Shown here piece after piece: positions 28,626 to 38,867 of a stretch of 64,000 nt of DNA. Positions within the stretch are counted from its first letter, which is position 1; every line of letters starts with the position of its first letter. The notes beneath the pieces were generated by a model. It was not told the DNA's origin. It saw only the letters and a list, made by a program, of their open reading frames with translations, and did no database searches. The position numbers and the translations under genes are program-made. The DNA comes from Arthrobacter ruber (GTDB taxonomy: Bacteria > Actinomycetota > Actinomycetes > Actinomycetales > Micrococcaceae), in the NCBI RefSeq assembly GCF_002954225.1, contig NZ_PPTH01000014.1, positions 186,001 through 250,000 on the forward strand. Direction: 5' to 3'.

Positions 28626-29377
28626 GCGGCCATCGCCGCCGCGAGCCGGATGACCGAGACCAGTCCCACCGCGGCCACCATGGCGCGGCGTGCCAGGCGC
28701 TGGCCGCGCGAATCGGTGTCCGGGAGGTAGCTCGTACGGGGCGCGGAGGACGAGAAGCCGCGTGCCTCGAGCATGCGAGTGCGTTCGGAGGCGTCCACGA
28801 GCAGCCCGATGACCAGCGGCGTGGTGACCGTCAGCAGGGCACGGAAGCGCGAGACCGGCCCGCGACCGACCACGAGGCCGCGGGCCTGCTGGGCGCGGCT
28901 GATCCGGCGTGCCCGCAGCGAGACGTGGGGGATGAGGCCGACGGCGGATCCCACGATGAAGACCAGCTTCCGGTTCCAGCCGCGGTGCGTCATGGTGGCC
29001 AGGAGGTCGGGGATGTCCAGCGTCATCGCGGTCGAGAGCAGCACGCCCGTGAAGACCCCCATGCGCAGGCCCATGCCGGCGGCGAAGGCGAGGCCCTCCG
29101 CCGTCACGCGGGCGACCCCGAGATCCAGCAGGACCTCACGGCCCTCGGGGTAGAACAGGCCGTGGAGCAGCAGCGACGAGACCAGCAGCGGACCTGCGAC
29201 CAGCACGATGGCGAGGCCGATCTGCCGGGGCCTGCCGGAGAGGAGCACGGCGGGGACCACCACGAGCACGAGGACGGCGAGGGAGAACTCCCACCTGTTC
29301 ACCACGAGCACGAGCACCACCAGCAGCGCTGCGGCGAGCAACTCCGTCAGCGGGTTGTAGATCCTGCGGCGCGGCAT
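28622..29377 (-). CDS. ECF transporter T component (EcfT/CbiQ family)
   Basis: A 251-residue membrane protein that couples the ATPases to the S component. The N-terminal RRRIYNPLTELLAAALLVVLVLVV helix is followed by further helices. The two Ala-Arg-Gly coupling motifs are seen as QQARGLVVG and MLEARGFSSS near the C-terminus. It lies between the S and A genes with 3-base spacing and 4-base overlap, so all three are one transcription unit. Confidence 0.9.
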   Translation of the reverse strand: MPRRRIYNPLTELLAAALLVVLVLVVNRWEFSLAVLVLVVVPAVLLSGRPRQIGLAIVLVAGPLLVSSLLLHGLFYPEGREVLLDLGVARVTAEGLAFAAGMGLRMGVFTGVLLSTAMTLDIPDLLATMTHRGWNRKLVFIVGSAVGLIPHVSLRARRISRAQQARGLVVGRGPVSRFRALLTVTTPLVIGLLVDASERTRMLEARGFSSSAPRTSYLPDTDSRGQRLARRAMVAAVGLVSVIRLAAAMAA

Positions 29378-29380
29378 GGC

Positions 29381-30259
29381 TCAGGCGCCGGTGCGGTTCC
29401 CGCGTGCGGCGCCTGCCGTGGTCGTGCCGGTGGTCGTGCCGTCCTTCGTCCCCATGCCCGCCACGTCGGTCCGCTGCCCGAGCACGCGGTGCGTCCGCGC
29501 GAAGGGGAACTGGAGGACCGCGCGGCGCGGCAGGGCGTACACGATCAGCGCCACGAGGACGAAGACCACGATCTTGTCGAGCGAATCGGACAGCAGCCCC
29601 TGCTTTGTGGCGGCCACCAGGAGCTTGTCCCCCATCGACCGGAAGACGGCGATGATGGCGTTCGTGCCGAACGTGCCGGCCGCACCGAACATGAACACGG
29701 CGACCGGCGCCGCGACGAGACCGCCGATCGCACCGACCACGAGCCCCGCCACGGGTGCGAGGTACACGTGGCGGAAGGCACCGTACTTCGCAGCGAGGCC
29801 TGCCAGCAGTCCGATCAGCGCGGCGCCGGCCGCGAAGGGCAGCGCGAATGGATTGAACAGACCCCAGATGGCGTTGCTGAGCGCGCCGGTCGCCGCCCCC
29901 GCGGCGGGACCGGCGAGGACGGCGACGAGGACGGTCCCGATGGCGTCGAGGTAGATCTGCATGCCCAGGGATCCGGCGACCTGGCCGATCGCGATGTTCA
30001 GGGCGATGCCGAGCGGCATCACCACCAGGGAGCTCGTGCTGAGCATCGGCAGGATCCCCGCCACCAGCAGGGCGCCTCCGCCGAGGAACCCGACGAGCGA
30101 GACGAGCGACGCGACGCTGCCCATGCCGCCGGCGATCTCCGCGGGCTGCACGACGACCAGGAACAGGTAGGTGGCGGCGATCAGCGCTCCGCCGAGGAGG
30201 ATGAGCAGGCGGCGTGGCCGCTCCGGAGTCGCGGAGGGTCGGGTCAGGGGTGAACTCAC
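29381..30259 (-). CDS. ECF transporter S (substrate-binding) component, probably nucleoside-type
   Basis: A ~292-residue membrane protein with about eight hydrophobic segments. It contains MPLGIALNIAIGQVAGSLGMQIYLDAIGTVLVAVLAGPAAGAATGALSNAIWG-like sequence typical of large S components. The GTG at 30259 has a TAGGACT site and gives a sensible N-terminus; an ATG at 30301 would add 14 residues. A Thr/Gly-rich tail (~25 residues) is disordered. A nucleoside hydrolase and GntR regulator lie directly upstream on the same strand, so the substrate is inferred to be a nucleoside-like compound. That inference rests on context only. Confidence 0.78.
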   Translation of the reverse strand: MSSPLTRPSATPERPRRLLILLGGALIAATYLFLVVVQPAEIAGGMGSVASLVSLVGFLGGGALLVAGILPMLSTSSLVVMPLGIALNIAIGQVAGSLGMQIYLDAIGTVLVAVLAGPAAGAATGALSNAIWGLFNPFALPFAAGAALIGLLAGLAAKYGAFRHVYLAPVAGLVVGAIGGLVAAPVAVFMFGAAGTFGTNAIIAVFRSMGDKLLVAATKQGLLSDSLDKIVVFVLVALIVYALPRRAVLQFPFARTHRVLGQRTDVAGMGTKDGTTTGTTTAGAARGNRTGA

Positions 30260-30364
30260 GGTAGTCCTAGGGCAGGATCGAGGAAGGAGGACGCACCTCA
30301 TGTCACCTCGGCGCCGGCCACGCAGCAGTGCGGGCGATCCCAGTGTACCGGGGCGGCGCTCCCC

Positions 30365-31405
30365 TCAGCCGTGCATCCTCGCGAGGTCCGACAGGCGGCG
30401 GACCATCAGCTCGAACACCGCTGCGGGGTCGTTGCCCGTGACGATCCGGGCGTTCGGCGCCCGCTTCCACATCCCGGCGACGTCCGCGACGGTCTGCCCG
30501 AAGGTCAGTGGCGACGACGTCTCCACGTCGACCGTGGCGAGGCGCTCCCCGAAACCCGCCTCCCCGGTCGCGACCATCACCGCGAAGAGGTCGTGCAGGT
30601 GGGCGATGTAGCCCTGGTCGTACAGGCGGTGGAACTCCATGTAGAAGCGCAGGGCGTCCGACACGCAGGCGACGACGGCGTTGTCGCTCGTGCTGCGCGT
30701 CCCCGCCGGGTCGTCGGGCGAGAGCAGTTCGGGCCCGGCACCCGCGGCGCGCGCGACGGCGTCGACATGGGCGGGCGTGCACTCGATCCGCTCGGTGGTC
30801 TCCAGCGCGCACACCACGGGCAGCTTCTGGACCGGCAGCCCCTCGTAGGCGGCGAACACCTCCTTCGCGGCATGCGGGTCCACATGGATGTTCCACTCGG
30901 CCACCGGCGTCGTGTTGCCCGGGTGGTGGAACGCCCCGCCCATGATGACGAGCCCCTTCAGGAGCATCGGCAGCTCCGGTTCGGTGCGCAGGGCCAGGGC
31001 CAGGTTGGTGAGCGGACCGGTCACCACACCGGTGATCTGCCCCGGATGGCAGCGGACGGCCTCGAGCCAGACGTCGACGGCGTGCCGCCCGGACACGCGC
31101 CCGCGCGGCGGCGGCAGGACGGCGTAGCCGATGCCCTGGTCGCCGTGCGTCTCCTCCGTGGTGACGAGGGGCACCTCCAGCGGCACCTCGCTGCCGATCG
31201 CGACCTCGACGCCGGCGTGCCCGCACAGCTCGAGCAGGGCCAGGTTGTTCGCGGCGACCTGCCGCGCGCCGACGTTGCCGGCCGTGCAGGTGATCCCCTC
31301 CAGCGCGACACCGGGTGTCGCGAGCAGGTACAGGAGGGCCACGGCGTCGTCGATCCCGGTGTCGACGTCGAGCAGGAGACGGTGCCGGCCGCCCTCGGGA
31401 GCCAC
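30365..31405 (-). CDS. Inosine/uridine-type nucleoside hydrolase
   Basis: A 346-residue N-ribohydrolase that splits a nucleoside into base and ribose. The calcium-binding cluster DVDTGIDD (Asp13, 15, 19, 20) opens the protein; the MGGAFHHPGNTTPVAEWNIHVDPHAAKEVF run gives the ribose-binding Asn and the fourth Ca ligand Asp. The GTG at 31405 starts two bases after the GntR stop, so the pair is co-translated. It lies 105 bases upstream of the ECF genes on the same strand, suggesting import followed by hydrolysis. Base preference cannot be read from sequence. Confidence 0.88.
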   Translation of the reverse strand: MAPEGGRHRLLLDVDTGIDDAVALLYLLATPGVALEGITCTAGNVGARQVAANNLALLELCGHAGVEVAIGSEVPLEVPLVTTEETHGDQGIGYAVLPPPRGRVSGRHAVDVWLEAVRCHPGQITGVVTGPLTNLALALRTEPELPMLLKGLVIMGGAFHHPGNTTPVAEWNIHVDPHAAKEVFAAYEGLPVQKLPVVCALETTERIECTPAHVDAVARAAGAGPELLSPDDPAGTRSTSDNAVVACVSDALRFYMEFHRLYDQGYIAHLHDLFAVMVATGEAGFGERLATVDVETSSPLTFGQTVADVAGMWKRAPNARIVTGNDPAAVFELMVRRLSDLARMHG

Positions 31406-31407
31406 GG

Positions 31408-32073
31408 TCAGTCCGCCGCGGTGGTGCGCAGCAGCTGCAGGCGGATGGTGCGCGCCGTCTCCATGTGCCGGCGGGCGATGGCGCGGGCGTCGTCGCTGCG
31501 CCGTTCGGTGATGGCGCTGATGAGCGCCTCGTGCTCGAGGAGCACCTCCTGCCACCGGTCCCCCACGGACAACGTGGAGCGCGGCGTGTGGATGAGGTGC
31601 GTCGAGAGCCGCTGCAGGAGGTCCATGAGGATGGGGTTCCGCGCGGAGGCCCACAGCGAGGTGTGGAACTCGAGGTTGTTCGTGACCTTCGTGGTGTCGT
31701 CCGGGTCGACGACGGCGCGGTCGCGTTCCAGCAGCGCCTCGAGGCGCATGATGTCCGCGGTTCCGCGGTTCAGGGCCGCCTGGCCGGCTGCCTCCTCCTC
31801 GAGCATGACGCGCAGGTCGTAGATCTGGATGACCTCCTGCGGGTCGATCTGCGGGACCTGGAGCCCGCGCGCCGCCCGTTCGAGCAGGCGTTCGTGCTGC
31901 AGCCGGCTCAGGGCCTCCCGCACGGGGGTCCGGGAGACGCCGAATCGCTCGGAGATGACCACTTCCCGCAGGGCGGTGCCGGGCGGGTGGACACCGGCGA
32001 GGATCTCGCCGCGGAGGACGCGGAAGATGGCGTCCCCGTCGACGCGCGCCGACAGTTCTGCGGACTCGGTCAT
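31408..32073 (-). CDS. GntR-family regulator, FCD type
   Basis: A 221-residue repressor. The winged helix is at residues ~14-75 (ILAGVHPPGTALREVVISERFGVSRTPVREALSRLQHERLLE). The all-helical FCD ligand domain follows, with the metal/ligand histidines likely in NNLEFHTSLW, LLEHEALISA and ARRHMETAR. First gene of the nucleoside hydrolase/ECF group, so it probably senses the imported compound or a product. The start at 32073 fits the family length. Confidence 0.88.
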   Translation of the reverse strand: MTESAELSARVDGDAIFRVLRGEILAGVHPPGTALREVVISERFGVSRTPVREALSRLQHERLLERAARGLQVPQIDPQEVIQIYDLRVMLEEEAAGQAALNRGTADIMRLEALLERDRAVVDPDDTTKVTNNLEFHTSLWASARNPILMDLLQRLSTHLIHTPRSTLSVGDRWQEVLLEHEALISAITERRSDDARAIARRHMETARTIRLQLLRTTAAD

Positions 32074-32099
32074 GGCGCCCCCTCGGTCGTGGTTCGGGT

Positions 32100-32155
32100 G
32101 GCAGGGCGGATGCCCTGCAGACGGCCCGGGCCGGGAGATGGGACTCCCGGCCCGG
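32100..32155 (-). terminator. Two tandem hairpins after aconitase gene
   Basis: Downstream of the acnA stop lie a 12-bp perfect hairpin (32126-32137 with 32144-32155) and then a 7-bp one (32101-32107 GCAGGGC with 32112-32118 GCCCTGC). Both lack U-tracts. They separate acnA from the GntR gene on the same strand. Confidence 0.65.
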
Positions 32156-32168
32156 AACCTCGTACTGA

Positions 32169-35009
<2,841 letters not shown>

Positions 35010-35035
35010 GACGTTGGCTCCCTTCAGAGAGGTTT

Positions 35036-35084
35036 GTGGAATAGCCCCATCCTATTCCACATCCAGCGGCAATGTATACAGTGG
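35036..35084 (-). promoter_or_regulatory. Inverted repeats upstream of acnA
   Basis: GTGGAATAG (35036-35044) and CTATTCCAC (35052-35060) form a perfect 9-bp inverted repeat with a 7-base spacer, 27 bases before the start codon. Just upstream is an 8-base palindrome TGTATACA (35073-35080), which on the minus strand could supply a -10 (TATACA). The larger repeat would then overlap the transcription start, as a repressor site does. Confidence 0.5.
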
Positions 35085-35123
35085 TACACCGTGTCGCGGA
35101 TTCCTCTCGTCCCGCGTCGCCGA

Positions 35124-35387
35124 TCAGGCGTCGCGCCGCACCCGACCGTCCCGATCCGGGGCGCTCTGCAGCCCGAAGAAGAGCTCGTCCTGCTCGGAGG
35201 ACTCGACCCGGCTGTGGTCCACCACGGGACCCGTCCCGGCGATCTCCCGGATCAGCTCGATGCCCGCGATCGCCTCTTCCTTCGTGGCGTAGAAGGTGGA
35301 GACCGCGACGAGCGTTCCATCCGGAGCGGTCAGTTTCACCCGGAAACCGTCGTCATGAGCGTCCACGAGTTTGAAGTAACCTGCCAT
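35124..35387 (-). CDS. YegP-family (DUF1508) protein
   Basis: An 87-residue small protein with one DUF1508 unit (GYFKLVDAHDDGFRVKLTAPDGTLVAVST, then YATKEEAIAGIELIREIAG). Family members are short alpha-beta proteins often induced by stress; their function is not settled. The ATG at 35387 has a strong AGGAGG site. Upstream is a TAAGTATGCTTAT element on the minus strand like the one before the 45231 gene. Confidence 0.83.
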   Translation of the reverse strand: MAGYFKLVDAHDDGFRVKLTAPDGTLVAVSTFYATKEEAIAGIELIREIAGTGPVVDHSRVESSEQDELFFGLQSAPDRDGRVRRDA

Positions 35388-35439
35388 CGTCCTACCTCCT
35401 TGTAAGGCGCATCTCCCACAACCCTGTGGCCTCCTATGA

Positions 35440-35460
35440 TAAGCATACTTACTGACCGGT
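35440..35460 (-). promoter_or_regulatory. TAAG-type promoter element (possible stress promoter)
   Basis: On the minus strand, TAAGTATGCTTATCAT lies about 55-70 bases upstream of the YegP start. A similar string, TAAGCAGGCTGATAAA, precedes the 45231 membrane protein gene. The shared core TAAGNANGCTNAT could be a promoter or operator for small stress-type proteins. Confidence 0.35.
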
Positions 35461-35614
35461 TTGACCCCTCCAGTCCTCCCATGCCGGTGCGCGGGGGACA
35501 ATCAGGACACAGTGGTAGAAGCGGGCGCAGTCGCATGGTGCGCAGGGGCCCCGCTCGCACCTGACGGCACCACCAGCACCCAGTGGTAATCAGAAGTCGC
35601 AGATCAGAAGGAGC

Positions 35615-36076
35615 ATGATGACCGAGCCGAGCAGCGCAGGCAATCCCGGCAGCGCATCCCTCCCCGAGGACCACCCCCTCGGCCCGGCGGAGCCCGTCCC
35701 GCCCCTGGAGAAGGAGGCCACCCGCGCCGGCGGAGCGGCCCCGCACGACGGCGGCTCACCCGGGTCCACGGGCCGCGGCTTGACGGCGGACAGGGACGGC
35801 AGCGAACGCGCGGGCGACGGGGTTCCGGACGGCAGCGCCACCGGACAGTCCGACGGCCACCCGGCGGCGGACCGGCGCGAGAACGTCCTCGACCCCTCGG
35901 CGGGATCGGCCGACCGCACCGCCGACGGCATCCGCCAGGAGCAGGGCATCCACAGCGCGGGCGCCGTGCCGGCCGCCTTCGACGGCGACAGCTCGGCGGA
36001 GGAGCCCGGGCATCGCCGCCCCGAGGACGCCGCAGCCGAACCCGATGCGTGGGACAGCGGGGGCAGCACCTCCTGA
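35615..36076 (+). CDS. Disordered hydrophilic protein
   Basis: A 153-residue protein made almost only of Gly, Ala, Asp, Glu, Ser, Pro and Arg, with no hydrophobic core, membrane helix or signal. A short patch (ADGIRQEQGIHSAGAVPAAFDGDSSAEE, about residues 103-130) is the least repetitive part. Two ATG codons at 35615 and 35618 follow an AGAAGGAG site. It is probably an intrinsically disordered, perhaps stress-related, protein. I do not recognise a family. Confidence 0.55.
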   Translation: MMTEPSSAGNPGSASLPEDHPLGPAEPVPPLEKEATRAGGAAPHDGGSPGSTGRGLTADRDGSERAGDGVPDGSATGQSDGHPAADRRENVLDPSAGSADRTADGIRQEQGIHSAGAVPAAFDGDSSAEEPGHRRPEDAAAEPDAWDSGGSTS

Positions 36077-36212
36077 CCGGCGTCCGTCGCCGGTCCGCTG
36101 CCGTCGAGCCCGCACGCGAAGTGGAAAGCGGGCAGCGGTCCGGTCGTCGTGCCGGTTCGGCCGTGTCGCGTGCAGCACTCCTCGCGTCAGCGACCCCGCG
36201 CCGCTCCTCGTA

Positions 36213-37061
36213 TCAGCGGCCCCGCGCCGCGAAACCGGCCACCATCGGCGACGGCGCCACCCGCGCCAGTGCCGTGAGGATCTTGTAGCGCAGGCTCGGG
36301 ATGGAGACCGCCCTGCCCGCGGCGGTGTCCCTCAGCGCCTGGCGGACCACGAGCCCGGCGTCGAGCCACAGGAGGGCGGGGACACCGCTCTTGTCCGCGC
36401 CCATCCGCTGATGGAAATCGGTGTGGACGAATCCGGGGCACACGGCGGTCACCCGTATCCCCTCCCGCCCGTAGGTGAGGTTCGCCCAGCGGCTGAAGCT
36501 GATCATCGCCGCCTTGCCCGCCCCGTAGGTCCCTCGCGGCGTGAAGCCGGCGACACTCGCCACGTTGATGATCGTGCCGGACCGTCGCGGCCGCATCGAC
36601 TGGAGGGCCGCGTGCGCCAGGGACAGCGGCACCTCGACGTGGATGCGGAGGTGTCGGATCTCCTCGTCCAGCGCGTTGTCGGCGAAGGGCCGCACGAGCC
36701 CGTAGCCGGCATTGTTCACCAGCACGGTCACCGCGGCCGGTCCGCTCCGGCGTGACTGCGGGCGGGACTCCGCACCGGACACGGGCTCGGACACGGGATT
36801 GGGTGAGGCGTCGGAGCCGGCCTCGCCGTCCGCGACACGCAGGCGGGCGAGCACGCGGGCCAGTCCGTCGTCGTCGAGCAGGTCGGCGGCGAGGGTCTCG
36901 ACGTCGACGCCCCACCGCGCATGGAGTGCGGCCGCCGTCTCCTCGAGCGGGGCCACAGCCCGCGCCACGAGCACGAGGCTGCAGCCACGGGCCGCGAACT
37001 GTCGCGCGAACTCCGCGCCGATGCCGGAGGTCGCGCCGGTGATGAGGACGGTGTCAGTCAT
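36213..37061 (-). CDS. Short-chain dehydrogenase with an inserted loop
   Basis: A 282-residue SDR with the GATSGIGAEFARQFA nucleotide motif at the start, LVNNAGYG, catalytic Ser in NVASVAGF and YGAGK. Between the third helix and the NNAG strand there is an extra ~30-residue Ser/Pro/Glu-rich stretch (about residues 77-107) not found in usual family members. It is probably a surface loop. The start ATG at 37061 begins the family N-terminus. It is divergent from the formaldehyde dehydrogenase gene, 192 bases apart. Substrate unknown. Confidence 0.85.
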   Translation of the reverse strand: MTDTVLITGATSGIGAEFARQFAARGCSLVLVARAVAPLEETAAALHARWGVDVETLAADLLDDDGLARVLARLRVADGEAGSDASPNPVSEPVSGAESRPQSRRSGPAAVTVLVNNAGYGLVRPFADNALDEEIRHLRIHVEVPLSLAHAALQSMRPRRSGTIINVASVAGFTPRGTYGAGKAAMISFSRWANLTYGREGIRVTAVCPGFVHTDFHQRMGADKSGVPALLWLDAGLVVRQALRDTAAGRAVSIPSLRYKILTALARVAPSPMVAGFAARGR

Positions 37062-37253
37062 GGGGCTACCCTCTCCCCGATCCGGGCCGCTCCACAAGAC
37101 GGCCGGTGGACGATGCAACGTCCATGCGACCCCCTGGGCGGTAGGTTCGGCCCTATCAGCGGCCGGCGGAATTCCTTCGGGTCCCACAGCCGCTGGTTCG
37201 CGTGGCCGGGCGACCGGTCGCACCACGAACGGAATGAACGAAAGGGAAATTCC

Positions 37254-38477
37254 ATGAGCGGTAACAGAGCTGTTGCTTACAAGGGACCGGGCAAGGTCGA
37301 GGTCATCGACATCGACTACCCCACCTTCGAGCTGAAGGACGGGCCGGGGGTGAACCCGGCCAACGTGGGCCGGGCGGTCCACCACGGCGTGATCCTGAAG
37401 ACCGTCGCCACGAACATCTGCGGGTCGGACCAGCACATGGTCCGCGGCCGCACCACGGCGCCGTCGGACCTCGTGCTGGGCCACGAGATCACCGGCGAGG
37501 TGGTCGAGGTGGGACGGGACGTCGAATTCATCAAGGAGGGTGACATCTGTTCGGTGCCCTTCAACATCGCGTGCGGGCGGTGCCGCAACTGCAAGGAGCG
37601 CAAGACCGGCATCTGCCTCAATGTGAACCCGGATCGTCCGGGCAGCGCCTACGGCTACGTGGACATGGGCGGCTGGGTGGGCGGCCAGGCCGAGTACGTC
37701 CTCGTCCCGTACGCGGACTGGAACCTGTTGAAGTTCCCCGACCGGGACCAGGCCCTGGAGAAGATCCTCGACCTGACGATGCTGTCCGACATCTTCCCCA
37801 CCGGCTATCACGGCGCGGTGACGGCCGGGGTCGGCGTGGGCTCCACCGTCTACATCGCGGGCGCCGGTCCCGTGGGCCTTGCCGCTGCGGCGTCGGCGCA
37901 GCTGCTGGGTGCGGCTGTCGTCGTCGTCGGGGACCTCAACGAGGACCGGCTGGCGCAGGCACGGAGCTTCGGCTGCGAGACCGTCGACGTGTCCAAGGGT
38001 GATCCGCGCGACCAGCTGGAGCAGCTGCTGGGCGTGCCGGAGGTCGACTGCGGCGTCGACGCCGTCGGGTTCGAGGCCCGCGGTCATGGGAGCGGCGCGG
38101 CGACGGAGGCACCGGCCACGGTGCTCAACTCGCTGATGCAGTTGACTGCCGCCGGCGGCGCCCTGGGCATCCCGGGCCTCTACGTCACGGGCGATCCGGG
38201 CGGCATCGACGAGGCCGCGAAGGTCGGCTCCCTGTCGCTCAGCCTCGGTACCGGCTGGGCGAAGTCACTGTCCTTCACCACCGGCCAGTGCCCGGTGATG
38301 AAATACAACCGGGGTCTCATGATGGCGATCCTGCACGACCGTGTGCACATCGCCAAGGCAGTCAACGCGAAGCCGATCGCGCTCGACGACGCACCGCGCG
38401 GCTACGAGGAGTTCGACGCCGGGGCAGCGACGAAGTACGTGCTGGATCCCAACGGGTACCTCGCCAAGGCCGCCTGA
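37254..38477 (+). CDS. fdhA: Glutathione-independent formaldehyde dehydrogenase
   Basis: A 407-residue zinc alcohol dehydrogenase of the Pseudomonas FdhA type, which oxidises formaldehyde to formate with a tightly held NAD and no glutathione. The catalytic zinc site shows Cys in ATNICGSDQHM and His-Glu in GHEITGEV. The structural zinc cysteines are in CGRCRNCKERKTGIC. The nucleotide fold has GAGPVGLAAAASA. The long segment GSAYGYVDMGGWVGGQAEYVLVPYADWNLLKFPD is characteristic. The ATG follows an AAAGGGA site, and a strong hairpin ends the unit. Confidence 0.92.
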   Translation: MSGNRAVAYKGPGKVEVIDIDYPTFELKDGPGVNPANVGRAVHHGVILKTVATNICGSDQHMVRGRTTAPSDLVLGHEITGEVVEVGRDVEFIKEGDICSVPFNIACGRCRNCKERKTGICLNVNPDRPGSAYGYVDMGGWVGGQAEYVLVPYADWNLLKFPDRDQALEKILDLTMLSDIFPTGYHGAVTAGVGVGSTVYIAGAGPVGLAAAASAQLLGAAVVVVGDLNEDRLAQARSFGCETVDVSKGDPRDQLEQLLGVPEVDCGVDAVGFEARGHGSGAATEAPATVLNSLMQLTAAGGALGIPGLYVTGDPGGIDEAAKVGSLSLSLGTGWAKSLSFTTGQCPVMKYNRGLMMAILHDRVHIAKAVNAKPIALDDAPRGYEEFDAGAATKYVLDPNGYLAKAA

Positions 38478-38501
38478 CCGATCGCGGGAATCCCACCCGC
38501 A

Positions 38502-38535
38502 GAAGGGGCCCGGACGGCATCGTCCGGGCCCCTTC
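38502..38535 (+). terminator. Hairpin terminator after fdhA
   Basis: Perfect 15-bp inverted repeat (38502-38516 with 38521-38535, loop GCAT), 24 bases after the stop; no long U-tract. Confidence 0.8.
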
Positions 38536-38641
38536 GCGTGCCCTCCACGGGGCCCGGGGCGCTAGTGTGGCAGAGGATCCTCAAATCAGCCACTTCCAAT
38601 TCCTTGTTTTTGCTCAATGTCAAGCATAGAGCCGTACCGGT

Positions 38642-38670
38642 TTGGCAACGAATGAAATATGCCCTACGGT
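38642..38670 (+). promoter_or_regulatory. Promoter of the resuscitation factor gene
   Basis: TTGGCA (38642-38647) and TACGGT (38665-38670) with a 17-base spacer fit a housekeeping actinobacterial promoter. Transcription would start near 38677, leaving a leader of ~190 bases before the ATG at 38868. The 38536-38640 stretch is AT-rich for this genome and holds no gene that I can support. Confidence 0.5.
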
Positions 38671-38676
38671 GGAGGA

Positions 38677-38867
38677 AGTTCCCCGTCCGGGGAAGCGAAA
38701 AGCTGCCGTCAACCGAGCAGCGATGAATGCCCGGCGCCGCCCTCCACCGCTCGTTGCTCAACAGGCGGCTGCCGAACCATGACCTCTAAACCGTCAAGGT
38801 GAGCAGCGGCACGAAGAAGTCCGGGGACGGACCTAGTGCGGGTGGCCTCTCGGAGCATCGTAACCCC
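38677..38867 (+). promoter_or_regulatory. Long structured leader of the rpf gene
   Basis: The predicted ~190-base leader holds several hairpins, including GAGCAGCGA paired (one mismatch) with TCGTTGCTC. In other actinobacteria rpf-type genes are often controlled by a c-di-AMP (ydaO) riboswitch in a leader of this size. I could not match the ydaO consensus here, so the class is left open. Confidence 0.35.

Noticed and set aside
38538-38726. 62-residue plus-strand ORF between fdhA and rpf
   Set aside because: It runs across the predicted promoter and AT-rich region, has no family features and a weak start. It is more likely non-coding.
38677-38867. c-di-AMP (ydaO) riboswitch call for the rpf leader
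   Set aside because: Position and length fit, but I could not find the conserved GGGGTGAATC and CCCGTCAGCTAACC parts, so it is left as an unidentified leader.
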